Position numbers and translations under genes: made by a program
Notes under the pieces: generated by a model
What the model was told of the DNA's origin: nothing
The model's database searches: none
Seen by the model: only the letters and a program-made list of their open reading frames with translations
DNA from: Pseudomonas sp. BGr12
Lineage (GTDB): Bacteria > Pseudomonadota > Gammaproteobacteria > Pseudomonadales > Pseudomonadaceae
Length of the DNA: 38,223 nucleotides
Direction of reading: 5' to 3'
NCBI RefSeq assembly: GCF_030272895.1
Contig: NZ_JALRNF010000049.1
Span: 1 to 38,223, forward strand
Shown: piece by piece, positions 1 to 8,060 of the stretch
Layout: every line of letters starts with the position of its first letter
Position numbering within the stretch: the stretch's first letter is position 1

Positions 1-54
1 CCCGCGATGCGATGTAACTGACCGATTGCAATCGCGGGGCAAGCCCGCTCCTAC
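1..54. repeat. REP palindrome, family A, cut by window edge
   Basis: The left arm survives only as CCCGCGAT at 1-8. The complete right arm lies at 31-54 (ATCGCGGGGCAAGCCC then GCTCCTAC). The same sequence family recurs at 2174-2237 and 27153-27215. It sits downstream of the flavoprotein gene that reads towards it, a usual place for REPs in Pseudomonas, and may help end transcription. Confidence 0.75.
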
Positions 55-73
55 AAAAGACAGTTGCTCCCAC

Positions 74-93
74 AGGGCCGCATCGGCGGCCCT
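74..93 (-). terminator. Possible terminator hairpin of the flavoprotein gene
   Basis: AGGGCCG (74-80) and CGGCCCT (87-93) pair around a 6-nt loop, 12 nt past the stop codon of the minus-strand gene. No T-tract follows on the minus strand, so a factor-independent terminator is only a guess. It could act together with the adjacent REP. Confidence 0.35.
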
Positions 94-105
94 TCGGGTA
101 GTGCA

Positions 106-1308
106 TCAGGCAATCGGGATCAGCGGGTCGGCGGCAGCCAGTGCGGTGGCGCGGTCGGCTGCCGGCGGGTAGATCCAGGTGGTGTTGATCTGGGTCTTGA
201 GGTCCTTGGCCTCCTTGCGCAGCAGCTTGACCTGGCGGTCCCAGCCTTCAGTGAACACCGCGCCCCAGGCGCCCAGGTCCAGGCAGGTGACGTACTTGGG
301 CTGGCTGTAGGCAATGGGTTCGACACCGAGCAGATCGGCGGCGACGTTGTTGCCGCTGTGGCGCCCCAGGACGATGGCGTGCTGGCAGGACATGACCGCG
401 TAGTTGCCCAACTCGTCGGTGGCGGCGTAGGCCACGTCGCCGGTGGCATAGACATGCTCCTGGCCCTTGACCTTGAGGTTGCGGTCCACGTGCAGGCGCC
501 CTTGTGCATCGCGCTCGGCAGGCACTTGCGCAGTCAGCGAGCTGGCGCGCACGCCCACGGTCCAGATCACGGTGCTGGCTTCGATGCGCTCGCCATCGGC
601 CAGGGTCACGCCGCCGGCATCCACGCCTGCCACCGAGGCATTGACCTTCCATTCCACGCCCAGCGCTTCGCACGCCTCGACGATCGTCGGGCTGATGCCT
701 TCACCCAGTGCTGCGCCGATCTTGGCGCCGCGGTCGACGATGATCACCCGCACCTTGGCGTCGTCACCGAGGATGGCGCGCAGGCGGCCCGGCATTTCGG
801 TGGCGGTCTCGATCCCGGTGAAGCCGCCGCCGGCGACTACCACGGTGTTGCGTGCCAGCGACGCCGGCTGGTTGGCCAGCGACTTGAGGTGCTGCTCAAG
901 ACGCGCCGCCGATTCGATCTGGTCGACGTCGAAGGCATGCGCGTCGAGACCGTCGATATTGGGGCGGAACACGCCGCTGCCGGCAGCCATGACCAGGCGG
1001 TCGTAGTTGATGTCGGTGCGCACGCCCTGGGCGTCGGTGTAGCTGACGCGCTTGGCGGCCACGTCGATCTGCTCGGCGGCGCCCTGGATGAAGTTCACGC
1101 CCACGGCGTTGAACAGGTCGCCCAGGGGCGCTTTCATCTGGTGGACATCCGGCTCGTAGAAGCGCGGACGGATGCGCAGTTCGGCTTGCGGCGCGAGGAC
1201 GCTGATGGCGACATCGTTGCGGCCATGTTGATCCAGCAGGCGGGCGGCGCTCAATGCGCTCCAGACACCACCAAAACCTGCGCCGACAATCAGAATGTGC
1301 TGTTTCAT
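106..1308 (-). CDS. NADH dehydrogenase-like FAD/NAD(P) oxidoreductase
   Basis: Predicted 400-residue flavoprotein of the type II NADH dehydrogenase / pyridine nucleotide-disulphide oxidoreductase superfamily, probably moving electrons from NAD(P)H to a quinone or other acceptor at the inner membrane. The FAD Rossmann motif GAGFGG is at residues 9-14, a second dinucleotide motif (AGGGFTGIE) lies near residue 160, and the FAD-closing ATGDVA motif near 290. The ATG at 1308 is chosen because GGAG precedes it by about 7 nt and the FAD motif then lies at the usual distance. An upstream in-frame start would add 19 unlikely residues. It is divergent from an Rrf2 regulator, which suggests redox-responsive control. 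The electron acceptor cannot be told from sequence. Confidence 0.88.
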   Translation of the reverse strand: MKQHILIVGAGFGGVWSALSAARLLDQHGRNDVAISVLAPQAELRIRPRFYEPDVHQMKAPLGDLFNAVGVNFIQGAAEQIDVAAKRVSYTDAQGVRTDINYDRLVMAAGSGVFRPNIDGLDAHAFDVDQIESAARLEQHLKSLANQPASLARNTVVVAGGGFTGIETATEMPGRLRAILGDDAKVRVIIVDRGAKIGAALGEGISPTIVEACEALGVEWKVNASVAGVDAGGVTLADGERIEASTVIWTVGVRASSLTAQVPAERDAQGRLHVDRNLKVKGQEHVYATGDVAYAATDELGNYAVMSCQHAIVLGRHSGNNVAADLLGVEPIAYSQPKYVTCLDLGAWGAVFTEGWDRQVKLLRKEAKDLKTQINTTWIYPPAADRATALAAADPLIPIA

Positions 1309-1363
1309 TTTGCTGCTCCACATGAGTGAGATCGGTGTGGGGTGAGTCTCATCACCGCCGAAC

Positions 1364-1388
1364 AACTACGACTCTATTGATCGTAGTT
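1364..1388. promoter_or_regulatory. Inverted repeat in the flavoprotein/Rrf2 divergent region
   Basis: AACTACGA (1364-1371) and TCGTAGTT (1381-1388) are perfect inverted copies separated by 9 nt. The site lies 56 nt upstream of the flavoprotein start, where a promoter is expected. It is a candidate operator for the neighbouring Rrf2 protein or another dimeric regulator. The assignment is inferred from position only. Confidence 0.45.
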
Positions 1389-1442
1389 TGTGGGCGCAAG
1401 CATTTTTTTCTGCCGATCGCCGGGGCGATCCGGTTAACCTTG

Positions 1443-1470
1443 CCCGGAAACCGCTCTGTTTCCGGGTTTT
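1443..1470 (+). terminator. Intrinsic-terminator-like hairpin upstream of Rrf2 gene
   Basis: CCCGGAAAC (1443-1451) pairs perfectly with GTTTCCGGG (1458-1466) around a 6-nt loop and is followed by TTTT, the layout of a factor-independent terminator reading rightward. No gene ends just upstream on this strand. It may therefore insulate the Rrf2 promoter from antisense read-through, or attenuate a long Rrf2 leader. Confidence 0.55.
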
Positions 1471-1594
1471 CTCGAAGAGAATGACCTTCTTCAGGCTGAG
1501 GAAAGCCGATGTACGGTAGCGGTGGCGGACGGCTGGAGTCCGTTTGCGCAAAAAACACTGGTATTATTTGCGACAAAGTTAGTCGGAGATTGTC

Positions 1595-2140
1595 ATGTCA
1601 CTGTATAGCGCCGGGGTGGAGTACGGCATCCACTGCCTGGCCTTCCTGGTCGATGAACTGGGCGATAGCCGTGAAGCCAGCGTGCGCGACCTGGCGGAGT
1701 TGCAAGGGGTGCCCCAGGAGTACCTGGCCAAGGTCTTCACCAAACTGGCCAAGGCTGGGCTGGTGGTGGCCACCGAGGGGGTGCGCGGCGGTTTCAGGCT
1801 GGCGCGTCCCGCCGATGAGATCACTGTGCTGGATATCGTCACGGCCATCGACGGGCGCAAGATGATCTTCGAGTGCCGCGACGTGCGCGATCGCTGCGCG
1901 CTGTTCGACGGTTCGCCGCCGGACTGGGCGAGGGACGGCACCTGCTCCATTCATGCGGTGATGCTCACGGCGCAAAAGCGCATGGAAGAAGCGCTGGCCC
2001 AACAGACCATCCTGGATATCGCCCGCCGTGTGGGACGCAAGGCCCCGGCCGAGTTTTCCACGCGCTTGGCCAACTGGATGAATGACCGGCGTACGGGCAA
2101 GGCGGGCGGGGATATCCCGGTGGTCGACGTTTCCGACTGA
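1595..2140 (+). CDS. Rrf2-family transcriptional regulator
   Basis: A 181-residue regulator of the Rrf2 family (IscR, NsrR, RsrR relatives). An N-terminal winged helix-turn-helix spans about residues 1-70, with the family-typical stretches VPQEYLAKVF and GVRGGFRLAR. Cysteines 94, 101 and 117 lie in the loop that binds a [2Fe-2S] or [4Fe-4S] cluster in characterised members, so an iron-sulphur redox or nitric oxide sensor is the likely role. The fourth ligand is not obvious. ATG 1595 has a GGAG ribosome site. The gene is divergent from the flavoprotein gene, which is its most likely target. Metal binding and target are inferred. Confidence 0.88.
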   Translation: MSLYSAGVEYGIHCLAFLVDELGDSREASVRDLAELQGVPQEYLAKVFTKLAKAGLVVATEGVRGGFRLARPADEITVLDIVTAIDGRKMIFECRDVRDRCALFDGSPPDWARDGTCSIHAVMLTAQKRMEEALAQQTILDIARRVGRKAPAEFSTRLANWMNDRRTGKAGGDIPVVDVSD

Positions 2141-2173
2141 CCTGTGTGTGGGAGCGGCGGTGCGACGACTCGA

Positions 2174-2237
2174 CTTGCCCCGCGATTGCGGTGTGACAGA
2201 CGGACCGCAATCGCGGGGCAAGCCCGCTCCCACAGCT
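2174..2237. repeat. REP palindrome, family A
   Basis: The arms 2174-2191 and 2205-2222 are perfect 18-bp inverted copies (core CTTGCCCCGCGATTGC) with a 13-nt loop, followed by CCCGCTCCCACA. The element fills the gap between the Rrf2 gene and the convergent hydrolase gene and reaches that gene's stop codon. It probably works as a bidirectional terminator. Confidence 0.85.
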
Positions 2238-2850
2238 ACCGTGCCGTGCCGTTACGTGGCTTGTAGAACAGGAAATCCCCGGTCTCGGAGGTCTTCACAT
2301 AGGCCCGCGCCCAATCGGGCGACACCCTGCGGTCATGGAAGTACAGCGCCCCGTGGGTGCGATCCTGCAGTTGCCGGTTCAGGGCCTTGCGCGCGATTTC
2401 CTTGGCGATGGCGTAGCGGTTCTCTTCCTGGACCGAGTCGGAGCGCCCGTCACACCACCAGGAAAACTGGCAGTTGCCGGTTTCCTTGCCTTGCTTGACC
2501 ACCCCGCACACGGTGTCCGGAAAGCCCTGGTGGCCGAGTCGGTTCATCACCACACTGGCCACCGCTTCCATGTCCCGTGCCTGGCCACCCTTGGATTCCC
2601 AATAGATGCTGCGGGCCAGGCACGTAATGGCATCGTCCAGCGCCGCCGCCCCGGCCGGGTCCACCGCTTGTACCTCGGTGCGGGTGATGGCCTTGGCGCC
2701 GGGCGCAGGCGGTGCGTCGGGCTGCACGACCGCCTTGTGCTCCAGCACCTGGGCTTTTTCTTCGGCAGCCCTGGCCGCAGGGTCGGCGGCAAATGTCAGC
2801 GGCCCCGAGAGGACCATGGCAAGGCAGGTTACAATCGTTAGCAGGCGCAT
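2236..2850 (-). CDS. Secreted SleB/CwlJ-like cell wall hydrolase
   Basis: A 204-residue protein starting at the ATG at 2850, with an AAGGG ribosome site. Residues 1-22 form a signal peptide (MRLLTIVTCLAMVL..., cleavage near TFA-A). After a proline- and alanine-rich linker comes a Hydrolase_2 (SleB) domain: the ARSIYWESKGG segment carries the glutamate expected to be catalytic, followed by VASVVMNRLGH, the QFSWWCDG core and GALYFHD. Family members cleave the peptidoglycan glycan chain. In a non-sporulating Pseudomonas this points to envelope remodelling. Three cysteines in the domain could form disulphides in the periplasm. The stop codon abuts a REP. Confidence 0.85.
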   Translation of the reverse strand: MRLLTIVTCLAMVLSGPLTFAADPAARAAEEKAQVLEHKAVVQPDAPPAPGAKAITRTEVQAVDPAGAAALDDAITCLARSIYWESKGGQARDMEAVASVVMNRLGHQGFPDTVCGVVKQGKETGNCQFSWWCDGRSDSVQEENRYAIAKEIARKALNRQLQDRTHGALYFHDRRVSPDWARAYVKTSETGDFLFYKPRNGTAR

Positions 2851-2985
2851 GCTCGAACCCTTGGGTGGCAGGAAGGCCATGCCTTCCCGTTACAGGGTCG
2901 ACCGCAGCGCGCTCAAAACATTCCAGCTGTTCGACGACGGGTGACTTCGCGCATCATGGGCGCAGTCCGTTCAAGGGAGATTTGC

Positions 2986-3834
2986 ATGCGCGTCCAGTTA
3001 TCCGTTCCGGGTCTTGCCGGCCTGGCATTGGCCCTGATGGCAGGTGCCGTCCAGGCCAGTGAGCCGTCGCAACTGATCGATGCGATCAACAGCTTCCGCA
3101 GCCAGCCGCAGAAATGCGGCAAGCAGGTCTCACTGGAACTGCCGCCGCTGGCCAGCGATCCGCGCCTGACGCTGCCGGCCACCGGCAGCGTCGACCTGAA
3201 GACGGCGCTGGCCCAGGCCAACTACCCAATGGTGAGTGTCCAGTCCATCACCCTCAACGGCCCGCCGGATGCCCAGGCGGCGATGAAGGCGGTGCAGGAA
3301 AGCTTCTGCCAGGTGGTGCTCGACCCGCAATTCGTCGATATCGCTGTCAGCCAGCAAGGCCGCGACTGGCGCATCGTCCTGGCGCGGCCGTTGCTGGCCG
3401 GACGCCTGGGCGACTGGCAGGCCGAAGGCCAGAAGCTGCTGGAAATGATCAACAGCGCCCGCAGCCAGCAGCGCCAGTGCGGCGCCAGGTCCTATGCCGC
3501 GACCACGCCGCTGGCCTGGAACGCTGTCCTGGCGGGCGTCGCCGAGTCACATACACGGGCCATGGCCAACCAGAACTTTCTCGATCACGTCGATCGCGAT
3601 GGCCGCACGCCCGGCGACCGCGCGGAGCTTGCAGGCTATGCCGGCCAGGTGTCCGCCGAGAACATCGCGGCCGGCCAGGACACCGCCCGCAAGGTGGTCG
3701 ACGGCTGGCTGGCCAGCCCCGGCCACTGCGCCAACCTGATGAACCCGCAGTACAAGGAATTGGGTGCCGCCTACGCGGTCGATCCCAAGAGCGATGCCGG
3801 GATCTACTGGACCGCGATGTTCGGCGCCCCGTAG
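2986..3834 (+). CDS. Secreted CAP-domain protein, duplicated domain
   Basis: A 282-residue exported protein. ATG 2986 is preceded by AAGGGAGA, and residues 1-24 look like a signal peptide ending in VQA-S. Residues about 148-282 form a CAP/SCP domain with the usual conserved residues: His201 (DHVDRDG), Glu225 (SAENIAAG) and His247 (SPGHCANLMNP). The N-terminal half (about 28-138) aligns as a worn copy of the same domain: INSFRSQPQKCG matches INSARSQQRQCG, and FCQVVLDPQFVDI matches HCANLMNPQYKEL. The copy lacks the central His/Glu segment. Bacterial CAP proteins lack an agreed activity. The gene is convergent with the SulP gene, with only 8 nt between stops. Confidence 0.85.
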   Translation: MRVQLSVPGLAGLALALMAGAVQASEPSQLIDAINSFRSQPQKCGKQVSLELPPLASDPRLTLPATGSVDLKTALAQANYPMVSVQSITLNGPPDAQAAMKAVQESFCQVVLDPQFVDIAVSQQGRDWRIVLARPLLAGRLGDWQAEGQKLLEMINSARSQQRQCGARSYAATTPLAWNAVLAGVAESHTRAMANQNFLDHVDRDGRTPGDRAELAGYAGQVSAENIAAGQDTARKVVDGWLASPGHCANLMNPQYKELGAAYAVDPKSDAGIYWTAMFGAP

Positions 3835-3842
3835 GGGCCCGC

Positions 3843-5288
3843 TCAGCCGTGGTGCAGGTCGGTGCGCTTGAGCAGTTGCTTGCAGCGCTCGGACAGGTGC
3901 ACCACGCGCAGTTGCTTGCCGTTGTTGCTGTAGCGTTCGCGCAGGGTCTTGAGCGCGGCAATGGCCGAGTAGTCGACGAACCTCAGGTGTTGGCAATCGA
4001 GTGTCACTCGCGCCGGGTCGTTGGCCGGGTCGAACTGGTTGAGGAACGGCGTGGTCGAGGCAAAGTACAAGGTGCCGTGCACCCGGTAGAGCTTGCTGCC
4101 GTCGGCTTCCTGGTGGCTGTCGGCATACAGCTCGCGGGCCTGCTGCCAGGCGAAATTGAGCGCGGCGATGACGATGCCGATCAGCACCGCCGTGGCCAGG
4201 TCGGTGAACACGGTCACCAGGGTCACCGCGATGATCGCCAGCATGTCGTGCCGCGGCACCTTGTGCAGCACCCGTAGCGAGGCCCAGGAGAATGTCTGCT
4301 GGGCGACCACGAACATCACCCCGACCAGCGCCGCCAGCGGAATCTGCTCGATCAGCGGCGAGAGGAACAGCACGAACAGCAGGATCATCACCCCGGCGAC
4401 CACGCCGGACAGCCGGCCACGGCCACCGGAGCTGAGGTTGATCGCGGTCTGGCCGATCATGGCGCAACCGCCCATGCCGCCGAACAGGCCGGACGTCATG
4501 TTGGCCACACCCAGGGCCACGCACTCGCGGTTGGGATGGCCGCGGCTTTCGGTGATCTCGTCGGTGAGGTTGAGGGTCAGCAGGGTTTCCAGCAGGCCGA
4601 CCAGGGCCATGAGGATCGCGTAGGGGGCAATGATCTTCAGGGTCTCGAGGCTCCAGGGGATGTCCGGCCAGGCCAGCTGCGGCAGGCCGCCGGCGATATG
4701 GGCCAGGTCGCCCAGGGTGCGGGTCGGCAGCTCGAGCAGGTAGACCCCGACGCCGACGCCGAGGATGGCGATCAGTGCCGGCGGCACGCTGCGGGTCAGG
4801 CGCGGCAACAGGTAGACGATAGCCATGGTCAGCGCCACCAGGCCGGCCATCAGGTACAGGGCCGAACCACCGAGCCAGGCGCCGTCATGCTTGAAGTGTT
4901 CGAGCTGGGCCAGGGCGATGATGATCGCCAGGCCGTTGACGAAGCCGAGCATCACCGGATACGGCACCATGCGCACCAGCTTGCCCAGGCGCAGCACGCC
5001 GAAGGCGATCATGATCAAGCCGCCGAGCAGCACCGTGGCCAGCAGGTACTGCACCCCGTGTTGCACCACCAGGGCGACGATGACCACGGCCATGGAGCCG
5101 GCCGCGCCGGAAATCATCCCCGGTCGGCCGCCGAGCAAGGCGGTGAGGGTGCAGATGATGAAGGCACCGTAGAGGCCCATCAGCGGATTGAGGTGCGCCA
5201 CCAGGGCGAAGGCGATGCACTCGGGGACCAGGGCGAAGGACGTGGTCAGTCCTGCCAGGACATCGGCGCGCAGGGAGGTTGTTTTCAT
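3843..5288 (-). CDS. SulP-family anion transporter with STAS domain
   Basis: A 481-residue inner-membrane transporter of the SLC26/SulP family. The N-terminal two thirds hold many hydrophobic segments and family motifs (LVPECIAFALVAHLNPLMGLYG near the start, GRPGMISGAAGSMAVVI, and NRECVALGVANMTSGLFGG). The C-terminal 90 residues are a cytoplasmic STAS domain with the switch-like segment LRFVDYSAIAALK. Substrates in the family are sulphate, bicarbonate, dicarboxylates or other anions. The substrate here is not shown, though the short length resembles bacterial bicarbonate or general-anion members. The ATG at 5288 is chosen to begin the first membrane domain properly, although its ribosome site is poor. 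A TTG at 5357 would add 23 residues and overlap the upstream gene. Confidence 0.87.
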   Translation of the reverse strand: MKTTSLRADVLAGLTTSFALVPECIAFALVAHLNPLMGLYGAFIICTLTALLGGRPGMISGAAGSMAVVIVALVVQHGVQYLLATVLLGGLIMIAFGVLRLGKLVRMVPYPVMLGFVNGLAIIIALAQLEHFKHDGAWLGGSALYLMAGLVALTMAIVYLLPRLTRSVPPALIAILGVGVGVYLLELPTRTLGDLAHIAGGLPQLAWPDIPWSLETLKIIAPYAILMALVGLLETLLTLNLTDEITESRGHPNRECVALGVANMTSGLFGGMGGCAMIGQTAINLSSGGRGRLSGVVAGVMILLFVLFLSPLIEQIPLAALVGVMFVVAQQTFSWASLRVLHKVPRHDMLAIIAVTLVTVFTDLATAVLIGIVIAALNFAWQQARELYADSHQEADGSKLYRVHGTLYFASTTPFLNQFDPANDPARVTLDCQHLRFVDYSAIAALKTLRERYSNNGKQLRVVHLSERCKQLLKRTDLHHG

Positions 5289-5371
5289 GGGGGGAGGGCT
5301 GTCGGGACGAAAAGGATGGGATGCTACGTAAAAAGCCGGGCACGGACCAGTATTCAAAGGGAGGTGGAATC

Positions 5372-5731
5372 GTGAAATTTGTGGTGGTTGGACAGCATAG
5401 AAGCGAGTACCCGCAGCCCATTACCTTTGCCAGGGGGGCTGAGTTGGTCATTGGTGAGCGTTATGACGGTGAGGAGGGCTGGGACAACTGGTTCTTCTGC
5501 ACGACCCCGGGCCAGCAGGGCGGCTGGGTGCCGGGCCAGATCATCGAGCGGCTGGAGGGCGACCGGGGCAGGGCGCTGGAGGCTTACTGCGCCCGGGAGC
5601 TGGATGTGGAATCGGGCGACCGGCTGGAGGGTGACAGGCAGTTGAATGGCTGGGTGTGGTGTTGCAATACCAACACGGCCGAGGAAGGCTGGGTGCCGCT
5701 GGCGGTGTTGCGGCAGGTAGCCGAGGCCTGA
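5372..5731 (+). CDS. Small tandem SH3-like protein
   Basis: A 119-residue protein read from GTG 5372, which has an excellent AGGGAGG ribosome site 7 nt upstream. No signal peptide is seen, so it is probably cytoplasmic. It consists of two SH3-like halves of about 50 residues. Each contains an acidic ERYDGEEGW/DRQLNGW-type segment, a WxxC strand (NWFFCTT, VWCCNTN) and a closing GGWVPGQII or EGWVPLAVL strand. Such proteins are usually annotated as variant SH3 domain proteins of unknown function. It is divergent from the SulP gene and followed by a REP array. Confidence 0.75.
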   Translation: MKFVVVGQHRSEYPQPITFARGAELVIGERYDGEEGWDNWFFCTTPGQQGGWVPGQIIERLEGDRGRALEAYCARELDVESGDRLEGDRQLNGWVWCCNTNTAEEGWVPLAVLRQVAEA

Positions 5732-5738
5732 AACGCCC

Positions 5739-6118
5739 CATCGCCGGCGTTACCGGCTCCCACAATGAATCTCGGCATGTCTCGGCCTTTGTGGGAGCTG
5801 GCGAAGCCTGCGATCGACCGCGCAGCGGTCACAAGCCTTCTGTCGCCAGAACCGACCGGCCCCAAGGGCTGCTGCGCAGCCATCGCCGGCGTTGCCGGCT
5901 CCCACATTGAATCTCGGCATGTCTCGGCCTTTGTGGGAGCTGGCGAAGCCTGCGATCGACCGCGCAGCGGTCACAAGCCTTCTGTCGCCAGAACCGACCG
6001 GCCCCAAGGGCTGCTGCGCAGCCATCGCCGGCGTTGCCGGCTCCCACAATGAACCTCGGCATGTCTCGGCCTTTGTGGGAGCTGGCGAAGCCTGCGAACG
6101 ACCGCGCAGTGGTCGCCG
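5739..6118. repeat. Tandem array of a 142-bp REP unit (2.7 copies)
   Basis: CATCGCCGGCGTT begins at 5739, 5881 and 6023, an exact 142-bp period. Each unit carries the inverted pair GCCGGCTCCCACA and TGTGGGAGCTGGC about 30 nt apart, then a GATCGACCGCGCAGCGGTC palindrome and a spacer. Units one and two differ at only a few positions. The third is cut after its REP part by the end of the argC-like gene. The array fills the whole gap between two genes that converge on it. Confidence 0.9.
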
Positions 6119-6122
6119 TCCC

Positions 6123-7055
6123 TCAGTGCATCGCCGCCAGCATCAGCTCCAGGTTCTGCACCGCCGCCCCCGAGGCGCCCTTGCCCAGGTTGTCGAACAC
6201 CGCGGTCAGCAACACCTGCCCATGGGCCTCGTTGGCAAACACCGCCAGGCGCAGGTCGTTGCTGTCGTTCACAGCTTGCGGATCCAGTTGCGCCGGCGCC
6301 TGGCCGAGCTCCAGTGGCGCCACCTGCACATAGCGTGAACCGTGGTAATGCTCGTGCAGGCTTTCATGCAGGCGGCCCGCCGTCACTCCCGCCGGCAGCA
6401 GGCGGGTCTGCAGGGCGATGGTCAGGGCAATGCCCTGGCGGTAGCTGCCATAGCTGGGCACGAACACCGGCCGTTGCGTCAGTCCGGCATGCTGCTGGAT
6501 TTCCGGCACGTGCTTGTGATCCAGGTTCAGGCCATACACCAGCACACCCTGGCTCGCTTGTGCGCCGGGCGCTTCATGGCGATCGACGGCGGCACGGCCA
6601 CCACCGGAATAGCCCGACACGGCATTGATGGTCAGCGGGTAGTCGGCCTGCACAAGCCCCGCGCTCACCAGCGGACGCAACAAGGCAATGGCGCCAGTGG
6701 GGTAGCAGCCGGGGTTGCTGACCCGTTTGGCCCGGGCGATGCGCTCGGCCTGCTGATCGTCCAGTTCCGGCAGGCCATAGACCCAGCCGGCACTGGTGCG
6801 GTGGGCGGAGCTGGCGTCGATCACCCGCACCGCCGGGTTGACGATGGCCGCCACCGCCTCCCGCGCCGGGTCGTCCGGCAGGCACAGGATCGCCACATCG
6901 GCGCTGTTGATCGCCTCGGCGCGGCGCGCCGGATCCTTGCGCTCGGCATCGGGCAGGGTCAGCAGGCGCAGGTCGCTGCGCCCGTGCAGGCGGCCGTGGA
7001 TCTGCAGGCCGGTGGTGCCTTGGTCGCCATCGATAAAGACAAGGGGCTGGTGCAT
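6123..7055 (-). CDS. argC: N-acetyl-gamma-glutamyl-phosphate reductase (type 2 ArgC)
   Basis: A 310-residue NADP-dependent reductase of the ArgC family, which converts N-acetylglutamyl phosphate to the semialdehyde in arginine synthesis. The nucleotide-binding start is [17 protein letters not shown], and the catalytic cysteine lies in [11 protein letters not shown] near residue 115. The length matches the short type 2 form rather than the roughly 345-residue type 1 enzyme. Pseudomonas usually has a type 1 argC elsewhere, so this may be a second copy with its own use. No other arginine gene is nearby. The gene is divergent from a LysR regulator across a strong palindrome, which suggests specific control rather than the arginine regulon. 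Confidence 0.88.
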   Translation of the reverse strand: MHQPLVFIDGDQGTTGLQIHGRLHGRSDLRLLTLPDAERKDPARRAEAINSADVAILCLPDDPAREAVAAIVNPAVRVIDASSAHRTSAGWVYGLPELDDQQAERIARAKRVSNPGCYPTGAIALLRPLVSAGLVQADYPLTINAVSGYSGGGRAAVDRHEAPGAQASQGVLVYGLNLDHKHVPEIQQHAGLTQRPVFVPSYGSYRQGIALTIALQTRLLPAGVTAGRLHESLHEHYHGSRYVQVAPLELGQAPAQLDPQAVNDSNDLRLAVFANEAHGQVLLTAVFDNLGKGASGAAVQNLELMLAAMH

Positions 7056-7112
7056 GGTGTTCTCGACGAATCAGTACAGGGAGTGCCTATGCTGGCGCCG
7101 ATCTGGACGAAA

Positions 7113-7150
7113 GAAAATTTGAATATCATGATGGTGACATTCAACTTTTC
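7113..7150. promoter_or_regulatory. Palindromic operator between argC and LysR gene
   Basis: GAAAATTTGAAT (7113-7124) and ATTCAACTTTTC (7139-7150) are inverted copies matching at 11 of 12 positions, with a 14-nt spacer. The site is centred about 35 nt before the LysR start and about 76 nt before the argC start, in the only AT-rich part of the gap. That is where a LysR-type regulator usually binds to repress itself and activate its divergent target. Confidence 0.65.
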
Positions 7151-7166
7151 TGAACGATAAAACCCC

Positions 7167-8060
7167 ATGCGTGAAATCAGCCTCGACCGCCTGCGCACCC
7201 TGGTGGTGATCGCCGAGCTCGGCTCCTTCGCCCAGGCCGCCCGGGTGCTTAACCTGGCGCCGCCCACGGTCAGCCTGCACATCGCCGACCTGGAAGCGCG
7301 CATCGGCGCGCCATTGCTGTCGCGCAAGCGTGGGCAGATCCAGCCCACCACCATTGGCGAAACCTTGCTCGAGCGCGCGCGCCGCCTGCTGGCCGATGCC
7401 GAGCAGGCACTGGACGAAGTGCAGCGCCAGGTCCAGGGCCTGGGCGGGCGCGTGCGCCTGGGCGCCTCGACCGGCGCCATCGCCCATCTGCTGCCCCAGG
7501 CGCTGGACATTCTCGGTGTGCGGCACCCCGGCATCGATGTGCAGGTGCAGGTGCTGACCTCGCGCGAATCCCTGGTGCGCCTGCAGGACGGCACCCTCGA
7601 CCTGGGCCTGGTGGCCTTGCCCCAGGGCGCGGTCAAGGGGGTGCAGATCCAGCCCTGGCGCCGCGACCCGATCATGGCTTTCATCCCCAGCAGCTGGGTA
7701 CCGCCGGCGCGGGTTACGCCGGCCTGGCTGGCCGACCGCGCACTGATCCTCAATGACAACACCACTCAGTTGTCTCGGGTGACCGGCGACTGGTTCGCCA
7801 GCGCCGGCCTGCAACCGCAGGCACGCATCCAGCTCAACTACAACGATGCGATCAAAAGCCTGGTGGCCGCCGGCTACGGCGCCACCTTGCTGCCCCACGA
7901 AGCCAGCTCGCCGGAGCCGGATGGGCGCCTGTGCATGCGCCCGTTGCGCCCCGGGCTGTGGCGTCACCTGGGCATTGCCAGCCGCGAAGGGCAGGTGGAG
8001 CAGAGCACCCGCTTCGTGCTCCAGGTGCTGGTCGAACTGGCGCTGCAGGCCGGTCGCTAG
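7167..8060 (+). CDS. LysR-family transcriptional regulator
   Basis: A 297-residue LysR-type regulator. The N-terminal winged helix-turn-helix covers residues 1-60 (DRLRTLVVIAELGSFAQAA, then PPTVSLHIADLEARIGAPLL). The periplasmic-binding-like co-inducer domain covers about residues 90-295. Its most likely target is the divergent argC-like gene through the palindrome between them. The co-inducer is unknown. Its stop codon overlaps the stop of the convergent GNAT gene in a shared CTAG at 8057-8060. Confidence 0.88.
   Translation: MREISLDRLRTLVVIAELGSFAQAARVLNLAPPTVSLHIADLEARIGAPLLSRKRGQIQPTTIGETLLERARRLLADAEQALDEVQRQVQGLGGRVRLGASTGAIAHLLPQALDILGVRHPGIDVQVQVLTSRESLVRLQDGTLDLGLVALPQGAVKGVQIQPWRRDPIMAFIPSSWVPPARVTPAWLADRALILNDNTTQLSRVTGDWFASAGLQPQARIQLNYNDAIKSLVAAGYGATLLPHEASSPEPDGRLCMRPLRPGLWRHLGIASREGQVEQSTRFVLQVLVELALQAGR

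Noticed and set aside
64..1329. A 421-codon open frame opposite the NADH dehydrogenase-like gene
   Set aside because: It mirrors the flavoprotein gene on the other strand, has no family motif and is rich in Gly/Ala/His. It is a shadow frame of GC-rich coding sequence.
5739..6118. Tandem repeats as a possible CRISPR array
   Set aside because: The 142-bp unit repeats whole, including the spacer, and matches dispersed REP sequences. No cas gene is present.
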